From Loxodes magnus (Eukaryota; Ciliophora; Karyorelictea; Loxodida; Loxodidae): a stretch of 64,000 nt of DNA. The notes under the pieces are model-generated. The model saw nothing but the letters and a program-made list of their open reading frames with translations, searched no databases and was not told the origin of the DNA. Shown here one piece after another: positions 49,394-60,229 of the stretch; the first letter of the stretch is position 1; the number at the start of each line of letters is the position of its first letter. Position numbers and translations under genes: made by a program. The stretch covers positions 248,001 through 312,000 of the forward strand of contig CAMPDV010000152.1 in the NCBI GenBank assembly GCA_946699065.1. Reading direction: 5' to 3'.

Positions 49394-50051
49394 AGTTTTG
49401 AATTATTTTATCTCTCTATTTCATTTTTTATCATTAGTGATTCTCTTCTTTTCTTCCTTTTAATGCTACTAGTAAACATTTCCAAAAGATGCGATAAAAA
49501 AAGTTTATTCAATCAATAATTCTAGTTTATCTTCTCTAAGATAAAACCAATATAGCAAGGTAAGAATAAGAAAAGAAATAAAAGCAGCTAAAATAGTTAT
49601 TAAAGCAAGTATACAAAGAAAATTATATTAATTTAGAAAATTAAACTAAATAACTATATAAATTTAACTGGAAAACCATACAAGTTAAGATAGTCTAATA
49701 GATATAGAGTTAAGCACAAAAAACTAAAAAATAGTAAAAATCACATAAAATATATTATCAATATGAATATAATTGGAACTTATTCCTCAGTTCCTAAATA
49801 AAATACCTATTTTCTATTTATTAAATACTTTAGGTGAAAAAGCTAAAGCTAAAATAATTTAGCAAATTACTAAATACATTAAATAATTGCAAGATGTTAG
49901 AATCCCTGATAATTTTAAAAGCATATATATACTTCTAAATTTAATGAACCTATAACTCTAAAATATCTACACTAATTGTATAAGCAGTTTCCAGTTTAAA
50001 ATACTCTTAAGTTACTATGTAAATAAATTATTTTATAGTTTTAATTTATAA

Positions 50052-53000
50052 TCTTCTCATGTGAAGAATCTATTATAATAAGAAATTTTTTAAGCATTTT
50101 TACTTTTAATTTACTTTTACTGAGCCATAATTTTAATACTTCGCTAACACTTCTAAAATTATTTTTTATCCACATGATTCAATTTTATTAGGTATTAAAC
50201 TTTAATATCACATAATAGCTTCCATTGTCATAAATTCGTTCGTTTAGTTTATTTATATAAAGAATTTTCTTAATCTAGATGTATCAATGTCTTCTATTTC
50301 CTATAGCTTTAATCCTATAAGAATGCTTAGCAAAATTATTGCTAAGAATCTAAACTATTGTATTTAGCTTTAAACTCTTAACTTTTAAATTAATCTTCTT
50401 TATACTTAGTTTTAGAGTATTTTTAGTATCTTTAAAGAAGATTCTTACTATTTTAGAAAGGCGAAACTTTAATAATGAATAACCATAAGAGTTTTAATGT
50501 TTAGTAATATTGTGACATAATTGCATAATCACTTGGAGTAATCACAAAAATTACGTTAAAAATAAAAGTTATTGTTCATCAAATTCCTTAGTCTGAAGCT
50601 TCTTGCTAAAGTCTCCAATAAAAGACTTCTTCGTTGTATTATTCTTCATCTAAGGAATTTATTTACTTTGCTTTTTAAAATTCTAAAATCTCTAAACATC
50701 TCATAAGTAATTCCATGTGAAAGATTTCGATAAATTTTCCAATTATAGGAATGTAGCTTAGGCTAATGCAATTTTAGTAGTGCTAAATTAATTTTTAGTA
50801 ATTAGTTGCTGTAATAATTATACAAATCCTAAATTCCTATAGAATATCTATAGTAAAAGAAATATAATATATGTGATTATATTCATCAAAATCTTATTTA
50901 TTAGATATAAAAGTTTCAATTTTTCGAATATTGGAACTTTTTGCATAGTTGTGTTGATTGTAATATGCAAATTATGTTTAAATAAAGTTTTTATTTTCTT
51001 TAAGTCTCAATCATGCTTCTTGTTTAACTTCATCTTGCAAAGTTATTTTAATATGCTCTTCTTAAATTTCTTCTTTTCTATTTGAGAAACTAATTAAACT
51101 TTCATTGTTCGACTTGATCATTTCTATCCTTCTCTTCAATATTTCCTTATGAAAGACTTTGACTAATTTATCAACTTTAGGAAGTTAATTTCTTGAGAAA
51201 TTGTAATAGATATAAGTCTAATAGTATAAAATTAGTTTCTTCAAGGAATTATAAGAGTAAATTCTTGTTTTATAGATGGAAATAACCTCCTGAGTGAGGA
51301 TTTTACTCAATTTGTGTATTTTACTTAAGAAAGCACACTTTAGTTATTTTATATTTGATCTTTCATTCTTTTTACAGTAGGATTAAGTGTGTTCTTTATA
51401 AGAAGTTCTTATAAGTACCTGCTTTTTATTCTATAATTAGATGTATATTAAACTCATGAAAAGTATGAGGTTTTTAAGCATAAAGTTGATATTTTAGACG
51501 CTTTTACTTAAATATCTTTGATATGGTAATTTTTATTAAGAACATTTTGACAATAAAAATGCAATATCTGAGTCTGGATTCTCTTAACTGATTTTGTTTA
51601 ACTTAAAGTAAAAGCGCATAAACTTTATTGCTGTCAAATGGACAACAGTAAGTAAGTTTAAACCAATAAAATAAAACTCATTAAAATAATTAAGAAGACT
51701 TAAAGGCCATTCTTGATATTAGACTTTAAGAAATAGTTATTTTATTATTATTTCTTTAAATCCCGATAAAGTAGCCTAAAATGCAATATTAACACCATAC
51801 TCTGCTTTAGGTAAAATAAAAGTTGTACAGAGAGTTTTAGAATGATGTGAAGAAATAGCTTTATATTTAGATAATATTTTAATCTTTTTAGAGATTGCTA
51901 TTCTGAAATCAGAGATTATTGCTGCAAAGAAGAGTTTATTGTTTTCTCTTTCTCCTTTTTTTACCATAAGCAAGCAATTACTTCTTTTAGTTAATTGGCT
52001 ATCCACTAATGCTTAAGTTTATTTAATTTCTATTTTCCTTTTTAGGAAATCAATTCTTCACATTTTTAAACGTTTATGCTAAGCTTTACTCAAAAGAAAA
52101 TTTAAATATGGCTTATAGTAATTTTGAGTATTTGCTTACGAACTTGAAAGTTCTAATAAGTCATCTGTAAATCCATGCATTACAAAGGTTTTTGAGCAGA
52201 TACTAATCCATATTCTTTTATGTTCTTCTAGACATTTTATAACTATAATATAAAATAGCAAGCACAAAGCTATGACTACTTCCTTATAGAGATCCGTTAC
52301 TAATTGTAATTAATCTTATAAGACAACTATCTATAATAAACTTAGATTCAATAGTGTCATAAAATTATTCTAAAGTAGAATTAAGTTTAAGGGCAATCTT
52401 AGTCTTCTTAAATTATCAAAAAGCAATTTCCTAGATATAGCATCAAACATTTTATCAACGTCAATTAGGGTAGCTATTATTTATTTTATATGTGACCACT
52501 AAGGTACAGATCAATTATCAATAGAATAATTCAAGTTGGTTAGGCTGTAGATTTTTTACGAATACATCCGAATTAAGCAGTATGCAAAATATTTCGATCA
52601 TAAGTGTATTTATATAATTTTTAGTTTATTGCTTTGTCATATTTTTAATAAACTATTTAGTAAAGCAATAGGGTGTCAGATACGCAAAGCACTCTTACTT
52701 CTCTATTTAAAAATAGAAGGAATGTTTACTTCCTTTATATCGCTTAGTATAGTAAAAGTTCTTTACATTTTATTTATAAAACTTATAGTCATTTAATGCA
52801 AATCTCCACTCGCTTATTTGATAAGTTCTGCTTTGATACTATCATTACCTGAGTCTTTATTATTTGTTAGCTAATTGATTGTTTTTAATTTCTTAGTCTG
52901 TAAAAAGAGGCATATTTTAAAAATGACTTAGTTTCCTTACCATAAAAGGTTAATTTTATATATTTAGTCAGTTTTTCTATTTAAAATTCAATTATTCTTA

Positions 53001-55047
53001 ACTTAAGTTTGAATGCTTATCAAAATATTGATTCTCTCTATTTTCTATAATAATTATAGCTAATAAGATTTAAATTCATTTTATTACAAATTCTTCCATT
53101 TATTAGGTTTTACGCTCTTTTAAGCATATCCTATGGGTTTTTACTTAGGTCATTATACTTTTAATTTGCTTTCTATTTTCTAGTTTCAAATTATGTGAAG
53201 ATAACGTTTAAATGATTTATTCTATTTCTATTATAATTTGATTATAACGTCAATGTAAAGCAAAAGCTCTCTAATATGTAATATTTTCCTACTTTGCTAA
53301 AGCAAATAATTTGGCCTTGTAGTTTGTAATAACGCTTTGATTAGTTTTATTGGTCAATGCAGTTTCCGAATTTCCCTTAATTAGATTTTAAATAAATAGT
53401 TACTAAAGCTAAATTTTACTTAGCCAACTTATTAAAAATATATAAATAGTCTAAGAAAAAGATTCTAATAATAGCTTCTCCTGTAGTTTAGACATTTTTA
53501 AGAGTAAGCATCATTACTACTCTAAAACCTTGCTAAATCATGTTTCAAGGTAATACTTAATGGGAAATCATCACTATGTAGTCCAGAATCTAGTATAACT
53601 AGAAAATATGCAAAGTCATCAGTTAGTTGCTAATAAGTAGTCATTGCAATAACATTAGTTACTTGCTATATGAACGAAAGCACTAGATTATTAGTGATTT
53701 AAATTGAATAATTAATTTGCTTTATTAAAATATAGAAGTCTTTAAGTGTTATTATTTAATTGAGATTAGTTATTACCATTATTAAGAAACAAACTATTAA
53801 AGTAGCCACATAAAATAGAAGCAACTTTAGGTTAAAATATTATATTATTAAAAAACCGCCATAGTTGTTCGAAGGTGAACAACAAGGTCATCTTCATCAG
53901 AGGTTGGGGAAGTTAAGTACCCATAATCGACTTATGTCTTCCTCTGCTTTGGTTTGACCTCGAGACATAAGATCCTTAGACCTTCTTCACTGGTTTGACT
54001 TGGCTTCGTTTATTTTTAATACTGGAACGAAAAAGAAATAATATTGCGAGCTTCATCAGAGATGGGGAATTTAAATACCCATAATTGACACATGTCGTCC
54101 TCTGCTTTGGTGATGCAATGTGACATAATCCTGCCATGTCCTTGGACCTCCAGCAAGTATTAAAGATTACGAGTATTCTAAAATTATATCAGTATTGAAC
54201 ATTTTATTAGTACTGAATAATTATACCAGTATTGAACAAGGTCTACCAGTATCTGATAATTTTATCAGTAACAAACATTCTTGTCAGTATGAAACATTTT
54301 TTTTAAAGAGCTGCGCACCAACGAGAGTGCTACGCGCTCTATAATCAAATTTATTTATTTATTATTATAAGGTATTTGTGAGCTATATCTTTATCTATAT
54401 TTGGCTTTTCGTTCGTTGGCATATAACATGTTGCGATAAGTAAGTTCACAATCTTGATATTCAAAAGATGTCCAAGAAGTATTGAGAAAACAAGTTAGAA
54501 TAAACAAGAATCAAGTTCTTTTTTAGCAAGTAAGTAGAAACAACTACCTCGATTATTTGCATTTTAGAAATAAGTGGGTTATTGTTCTAAAACTGTAGAA
54601 ATATAATTTTTATTAAGTTAAGGTTTCTTTTATCTAAAGGTATAAAAAGTATTGTCTAATATAAATTGCTATAAAGATAATTATTTGCTAGATATAAAAT
54701 TTAAATATATTATATTTATTTGTTTCGTAATTTAAGATCCTCCAAAAATCCTTAATATATGCATATATATCTGGTATAGTTTTAAAGTTGAGCTTCTTCT
54801 AAATTAAAATAAAGTATTAATTATTTACATTCTTAAGGAATTTTATACTTAGCTATTAATCGTTAGGCTGGAAGCAAGTTATTAATTTCTTCGTGTTTTC
54901 TCTTGAAAAAGTTTGACTTCTCAGAAAATGATTTTGTCAATTTTTAAACTAAATAAAAAGTATTATAGCTTTGCTTATTTATTAGTAAAGGCTTTGTAGC
55001 TTGCCCAAAAATTATTTATTAGTTATAGATTAATTAATTAGATTCTA
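50052..55047 (-). mobile_element. LINE 2, copy A'
   Basis: Duplicate of the degenerate LINE at 5860-10860, interrupted by the same SINE-like unit (53852-54370). It differs by scattered substitutions and small indels. Confidence 0.6.
53852..54370 (+). mobile_element. SINE-like element, copy A'
   Basis: Duplicate of 9661-10180 at the same place in copy A', with a few substitutions and single-base indels. Confidence 0.6.
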
Positions 55048-55067
55048 CTATAATATGCTATTATTTA

Positions 55068-55923
55068 TTAATTCATTTAATATTGTTTAGTAGTAGATTT
55101 CACATCTGCTGCTTAAAATAAGTTTATAAGTTTAATCTCTCCTCCATTTGGTTTATTCCTTGTCGTCTTCTTCCAATAGGTCTTGTTAAAATCAGTCTCA
55201 GTGTATCTTGATTCAATTTTCATTTTATAGATTCCTCCTTCCCAATTGCAAAACTGCATTTCTCTTTCCTTTTTTCCTTGATTCAGTATTTTTTCTTGAA
55301 TTGATAAAATTTCTTGCACTACTTGTATAAGTGACCTTGTTAGCAACAAAAGTAGCATTTCTTTAGGTTCCTTTTCAATTTGTTCCACTTGTTGTTGACT
55401 TGAAATTTTAAATTCCAATTGTGTATTTTGGCTCTGAATTTATTGTATCTAAGATTTTGTCTAACTATTTTATTCTTGCTGGTACTTTCATAAAGCATCA
55501 ATCTCCCTTTCCTAATTGGCCATTCTAAGATCAAGTGTATCTTAAATTCCATGAGAGATCTGCTCTGTCAACTTCGTGTTCTCCTTACGAAGCTTTTTAA
55601 CCTCTTCCTGGAGGTTTAGTACCACTTTTATGAGCTATTCCATGCTCATCTGGCCAGAAGGATTGAACTCCGATACCTCCTGGTATAAAGCAGACTTCAT
55701 CTGCTTCCTTGGTTTCTCATTTGAGGTTGGAGTTTCCATATGGATTGTCTTTAGGTCTTGCTTTCATTATTCTTGCTAATTTCCAGGTTATTAAGTAAGA
55801 AAAAGTTAGGGTTATGAAAAAGAAGACTGCTAAGGAATGATTTCCTGCTTCCTCTCTTCTTTATTGGCTAAAGAAGAGGTGGCATAGAAGCCCTTTTTGA
55901 AGCCTTCTAGCATTTTTCTTTTT
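55068..55923 (-). mobile_element. ORF1-only element 3, copy A' (longer open frame)
   Basis: Counterpart of 10881-11735 with the same 19-bp repeats (55049-55067 and 55924-55942). Here the N-terminal frame is unbroken from ATG through the coiled coil to the knuckle, unlike copy A. A change of frame before the C-terminal motif is shared by both copies. Confidence 0.8.
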
Positions 55924-55984
55924 TATAATATGCTATTATTTATAATTAAAAAAGTTTAAATTGCTTATACTATACTATTTATTT

Positions 55985-56309
55985 TAAATAGGAAGGAATA
56001 ATACTCTCACTGAATTCTCAAAATTTGAAATAAGGAAGAATCCTGAATGCGAAGAACTGCAAAAGAATCTTGGCAGAATCCAAGAAGGACACAACTAAGG
56101 CATCAAGTAACGCTTTAGGTGAAAGATGCCAGACGATTAGGTCTCTTAGGTTATCACTCAAAATATAACCTATTAGAAGACAAAATTTTCAAGGGAGTGA
56201 TAATTTTGGGTTAACCTTCATAGCGAAATTTTGTAGAATTTAAGAGTTTAATTTAAAGAGCTGCACGCCATTGAGGTGCTACGCTCTCTATAATCTGTTT
56301 TATTTATTA
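55985..56309 (+). mobile_element. Second SINE-like unit, copy A'
   Basis: Duplicate of 11795-12120 with the same LINE-type 3' tail and only a few base differences. Confidence 0.5.
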
Positions 56310-57162
56310 AGTTTTAACTAATTATAATTGCCTAAATTTGCTTATCAAATTTACTCATTTAACTAAAATTTTATTGTGTTTACTGAAGCTTCTAAATATT
56401 AAGTTCAAATTCCTTAATCTTTTTGTAAAGAAACAGTTTAAATAGATTTAAGATAAAATAGAGCTATTTCATTAAAATTTTAAGTAGATTCATCTTAAAT
56501 AGTAATTTATCGCTTCTTGATCTGATATTCATAAAAGTTTACTATTTCTAAGATTTACCTTTATTTATAACTTAATGTGCTTTAATACTCAATGCTTTCC
56601 AACTATTATTTCTCTTATATATAATTAAATTAAGCAGCCTTCTATTTAAATTTATGTTCTCATTCTAAGTTAAAAATTAGAAATTATCTTTATATAATTT
56701 AGGATTAGCTATTCATTTTAAGATTTCAGTTATTTATATCCAAAATCAAGTTTAATTCAAGTTCTATGTTTACTTTCTATATAGATACTTATAAGTATGG
56801 TTATCTAGTGTGCTCTTATCTATAAAATTATTATTAGTCTAATAAAAGCTAAAATTATAATTGTTCCTTTTTGCATGGAACTAATAATCTTCAGTTTAAG
56901 TTTTATTTGCTATAATTATTTAGTTTATCTGAACTGCTTAATCCGCAAACTGCTAAATTTTGCTTAATTACTGATTTCTTTAATGTTGATGTAGTTAATT
57001 TATGCAGCTTACTCTTTATATGTAGCATGATTTATAAACTATTTTGATTATAATTTTAGATTATTCTAGTAATCTATTTTTTATTTACAGTTTCACATTT
57101 TCTTTATTGTCTTACAAACTTTATATAGATAAGCTTGGCTCTTTTCTATATCTGTCTTATAA

Positions 57163-58226
57163 GTAATAATAATAAACTAAAAGTTAAAAAGTCTTGCAAT
57201 CCTGGGATCTAAACCAGTTTCTTGTTTCCATTTTTGAAAGTGGATGGATAGAACGATCGAGTTTTTTACATGAGAGGTAATCACTAAAGTATTCTGAGTT
57301 TCCTGAAAATTTTTTTTTGTAGATTTCGGTAATTCATAGTCTATTAGGAGTCCTTCACGTTCTTTTATGTTCTTTTATGTTCTTTTATGTTCTTTTATGT
57401 TCTTTTATGTTCTTTTATGTTCTTTTATGTTCTTTTATGTTCTTTTATGTTCTTTTATGTTCTTTTATGTTCTTTTATGTTCTTTTATGTTCTTTTATGT
57501 TCTTTTATGTTCTTTTATGTTCTTTTATTTAAATTTGTTTTCAGCCAACGCAGAGTCTTAGTATGTCAGCTTGACTTGCAAAACCAACATCGTTTGATTT
57601 ATCTTTCCGAGGTTTTCTCTTTAATTTTTTTTCGAACTAATTAATTTTTTCATTAAATTTTGGTTTATCTTTTAATCGTTCTATTTTTCTTGGACATTTG
57701 CTTAAGTAAATTCTTTTTATTAATAATGTCTTAGTTTTGTTTAAGATTCTTTTAAGACTGCTATAAAAGCTGCTATTCTGTGACTAAGTTATTCTAGATT
57801 AACTGTCGTCTAATTATCAGCAATTAATTATTTTAATCTTCTATGAAATACATTAGTTTTCTTATTTTTCTCCTTGATTGTAAATTGTTTCTTGTTACTC
57901 TTAGATTTTATTTTTCATTTAATCGAATTATAAAAAGAATTTTTATTTCTTTTCAATCTTACTTTTATTATTCTCAACTGTACCGATCATAATTTTACCT
58001 TCTGATGAGGAACTTGATTTCTTTTCCAGTTATTGTTATTTATACTATTGGTTTGTCGCTTTCCTTCTTGCATTTATATTTCAGTTTTTGAGAAGGCGAA
58101 TAGATTATTCCTTCTATTTTTGATCTTTTTTTAAATAATTTAGATAATTAGTTTCTTTATTGTGATATTCGTTAGTTTGGATTATTTTATGCTATAAAAA
58201 TAATGTTCATAGTAAGATTCTATCAT
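57163..58226 (-). mobile_element. ORF1-only element 6, copy A', with minisatellite expansion
   Basis: Counterpart of 12959-13868. It is about 150 bp longer, mainly because a 10-bp unit downstream of the knuckle grew from 2 to 17 copies; a few small indels also differ. Confidence 0.55.
57358..57530. repeat. 10-bp minisatellite, 17 units
   Basis: Seventeen head-to-tail copies of tgttctttta, perfect except at the last unit. The matching place in copy A (13163-13183) has two. The added 150 bp equals 50 codons, so the array does not shift any frame running through it; in the minus-strand frame it encodes a 10-residue repeat (KEHKRTQKNI or a permutation). The expansion postdates the 15-kb duplication, or copy A contracted. 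Confidence 0.95.
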
Positions 58227-59045
58227 ATTGGAGTTTATTTTTCAATTTAATTAAATGTATAAATTTAGAAATAAAGTCTCTTATATCTTATTTTATATTT
58301 CGTTTTTAATTTGGTAAGATTGCCTTATACTAACTCACTTTTTACTTAAAGATCTTCCTAGTATTTGCTTACTGATCTTCTTATTTTTGAGTATGAACTA
58401 ACTAATAATGATCTAAGTTGCTAGCATTTGATTGCATTTTCTTTAAAAATTATGTTATAAAAGAATTTTAAGTTTAATAAGCTATTTTAATTAAACTTAC
58501 TCTTCAATTTTAGTTTTCATTTAATAATTTATCTTAAGTGCTTAAGAACTTTAAGTATGCTAAGTATCTTAAATATCTTAATTATTGTCTAAAGAAATAA
58601 CATTTTTTAAGATATTTTGAATAATGTTTATAATTCTTTGGAATTTGGTTCTTTAATCTATAAGTATATTGATAAGCTTTTAGTGTCCACATTTAAAGAA
58701 TTGCCTATTTATTTTAAAGGAATTCGAAGATGCTGATTATTTGAAAGTTAACTACTATTTTTAATAAAATCCTTAATAAATTTATATTCTAGCTTATTTA
58801 AGTTCTATTCAGTCCAAATCTATGCTTTACAAGCTAGTACTTACATATTTTCATTATATAAGACAACAGCCTTTTATTCCTGAATAAAGAAGAGTCGCTA
58901 AGAGTATATTCTTAGCTTATAAATTTTAAATAAGGTAGAACAGTAAATTAAGAGTAAATCTCTGACTTCTTAATTTAATTTAATTTAGAAGTTTAAAATT
59001 TGAATAAATAATTTAGTGAAAAATTTATTTGTTAGCTTAAAACTA

Positions 59046-59247
59046 TCAACGAAACTTCTATAACTAATTTACTCTTTCTTTTGCTTCTTCGTAAAATAAT
59101 TGGAAAATATTTCCTCCTAACAATTTTTAAATTTCTTCCGTTTTAATTTCTTAAGTGCACGATCATTTTAAACACCTGACTTATTTTTCTTTTCCAAGCA
59201 TAATAAAAAGACCGTCTGTTTTGCTTTTTAAATGATTATAAAGACAT
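59046..59247 (-). pseudogene. K1 C-terminal fragment created by the duplication breakpoint
   Basis: These 202 bp equal the last codons and TGA of K1 (14792-14994). They encode the end of the second RING finger (VRCLKWSC) and the tail. The homology to K1 stops abruptly at 59247, where an inverted copy of the K2 upstream region begins, so this is a truncated duplicate without a promoter or start. Confidence 0.85.
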
Positions 59248-59248
59248 A

Positions 59249-59515
59249 CTATCTTACTGGCTCTTCCTCATCACAACTTTTAAAGCTTTATAATCAAACT
59301 ATCTTCTTCTTTCGCCTATTTATGATAAAAGCTTATCACTAAGCATTATTAATGATTTGCTATTATTATAAAAGTTTAACTACAGCCTTAACTATTCTAG
59401 ATATTGTTGCAAATTAAAGTTTCATATTTAGATTTTATTTCACATTCTTAGATGTTTGCTAAGCACTGAATATTTAATGTGATTCTATATAAAGAATAGT
59501 GTTGACTATATTATG
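59249..59515 (+). pseudogene. C-terminal fragment of the 27763-25481 membrane-protein gene
   Basis: Inverted duplicate of the last about 270 bp of the membrane-protein gene, including its TGA (59513-59515). The upstream part is missing because the breakpoint lies in the coding sequence. It abuts the K1 fragment tail to tail, so the junction joins the ends of two genes. Confidence 0.65.
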
Positions 59516-60229
59516 AAACTGGATAGTTATTATATTTTTTAGGTTTATTAAGTGTAACAGATAAAAGGTTTATTTATGAGAGTAGAACAATTTAAAATAA
59601 AATAGCTTAAAAGACACCAATATTGTCATTTCATTGTCAACATTAAAATTAAAAATAAAAGAAAATTTCACAATCAAATGGATCATCTGGTCATTTAGAA
59701 AAAATTGAGCAAAATGATTTTATCATCATATAGAATGAATAACTGTGAGTGATATACTATAGGCAATCTACCTTGATTATAGCTTAATAAAATGATTAAG
59801 AGCTATTTTAAAATAAATTATCGAAATATCTTTGCACTTATTTCTATTTTTAATCCTTAGTTTAGAAATCCTTTTTGTAAGTAACGTATAATGATAAATC
59901 ATCAGAATTCAGTTTTTTTAATATATCAGTATGACAGTATGAATATATAAGAATTTCAATTCTTATAACTCTCCTTTCATACAAAAGCATTAACTTTCTC
60001 CTTTACTCTAATATTTATAACTAAATAGAGCTCTTCCTAATTAAACTTTATTCTACTCTTTTAAGTCAAACTTAATAAAATCTTTTAGCTTCTCAAAATT
60101 TTAATGCTATCAAAATTATAATGAAATAGTATAATCAAAATATTTTAAATCTACCTTTAGATTAAAATCTAAAACTATTTAAAAAATTTAATTGGATAGA
60201 GATAAATAAACATTAAATTTTAAAAATAA

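Larger units (their letters stand above)
44193..59247. repeat. 15-kb segmental duplication, copy A'
   Basis: Direct copy of 1-14994; coordinates run 44192 higher through the first several kb, then drift by small indels. The left edge follows the K3 3' flank. The right edge ends in the C-terminal coding sequence of K1, after which the sequence jumps to an inverted copy of the region upstream of K2. The same retroelement insertions with the same target duplications occur in both copies, so they predate the duplication. Confidence 0.95.

Noticed and set aside
57358-57530. CRISPR-like array
   Set aside because: Units are contiguous 10-mers without spacers, in a eukaryotic context.
57367-57644. 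Repetitive ORF encoding FYVLLCSFM repeats
   Set aside because: Pure translation of the 10-bp minisatellite; no sign of a real protein.
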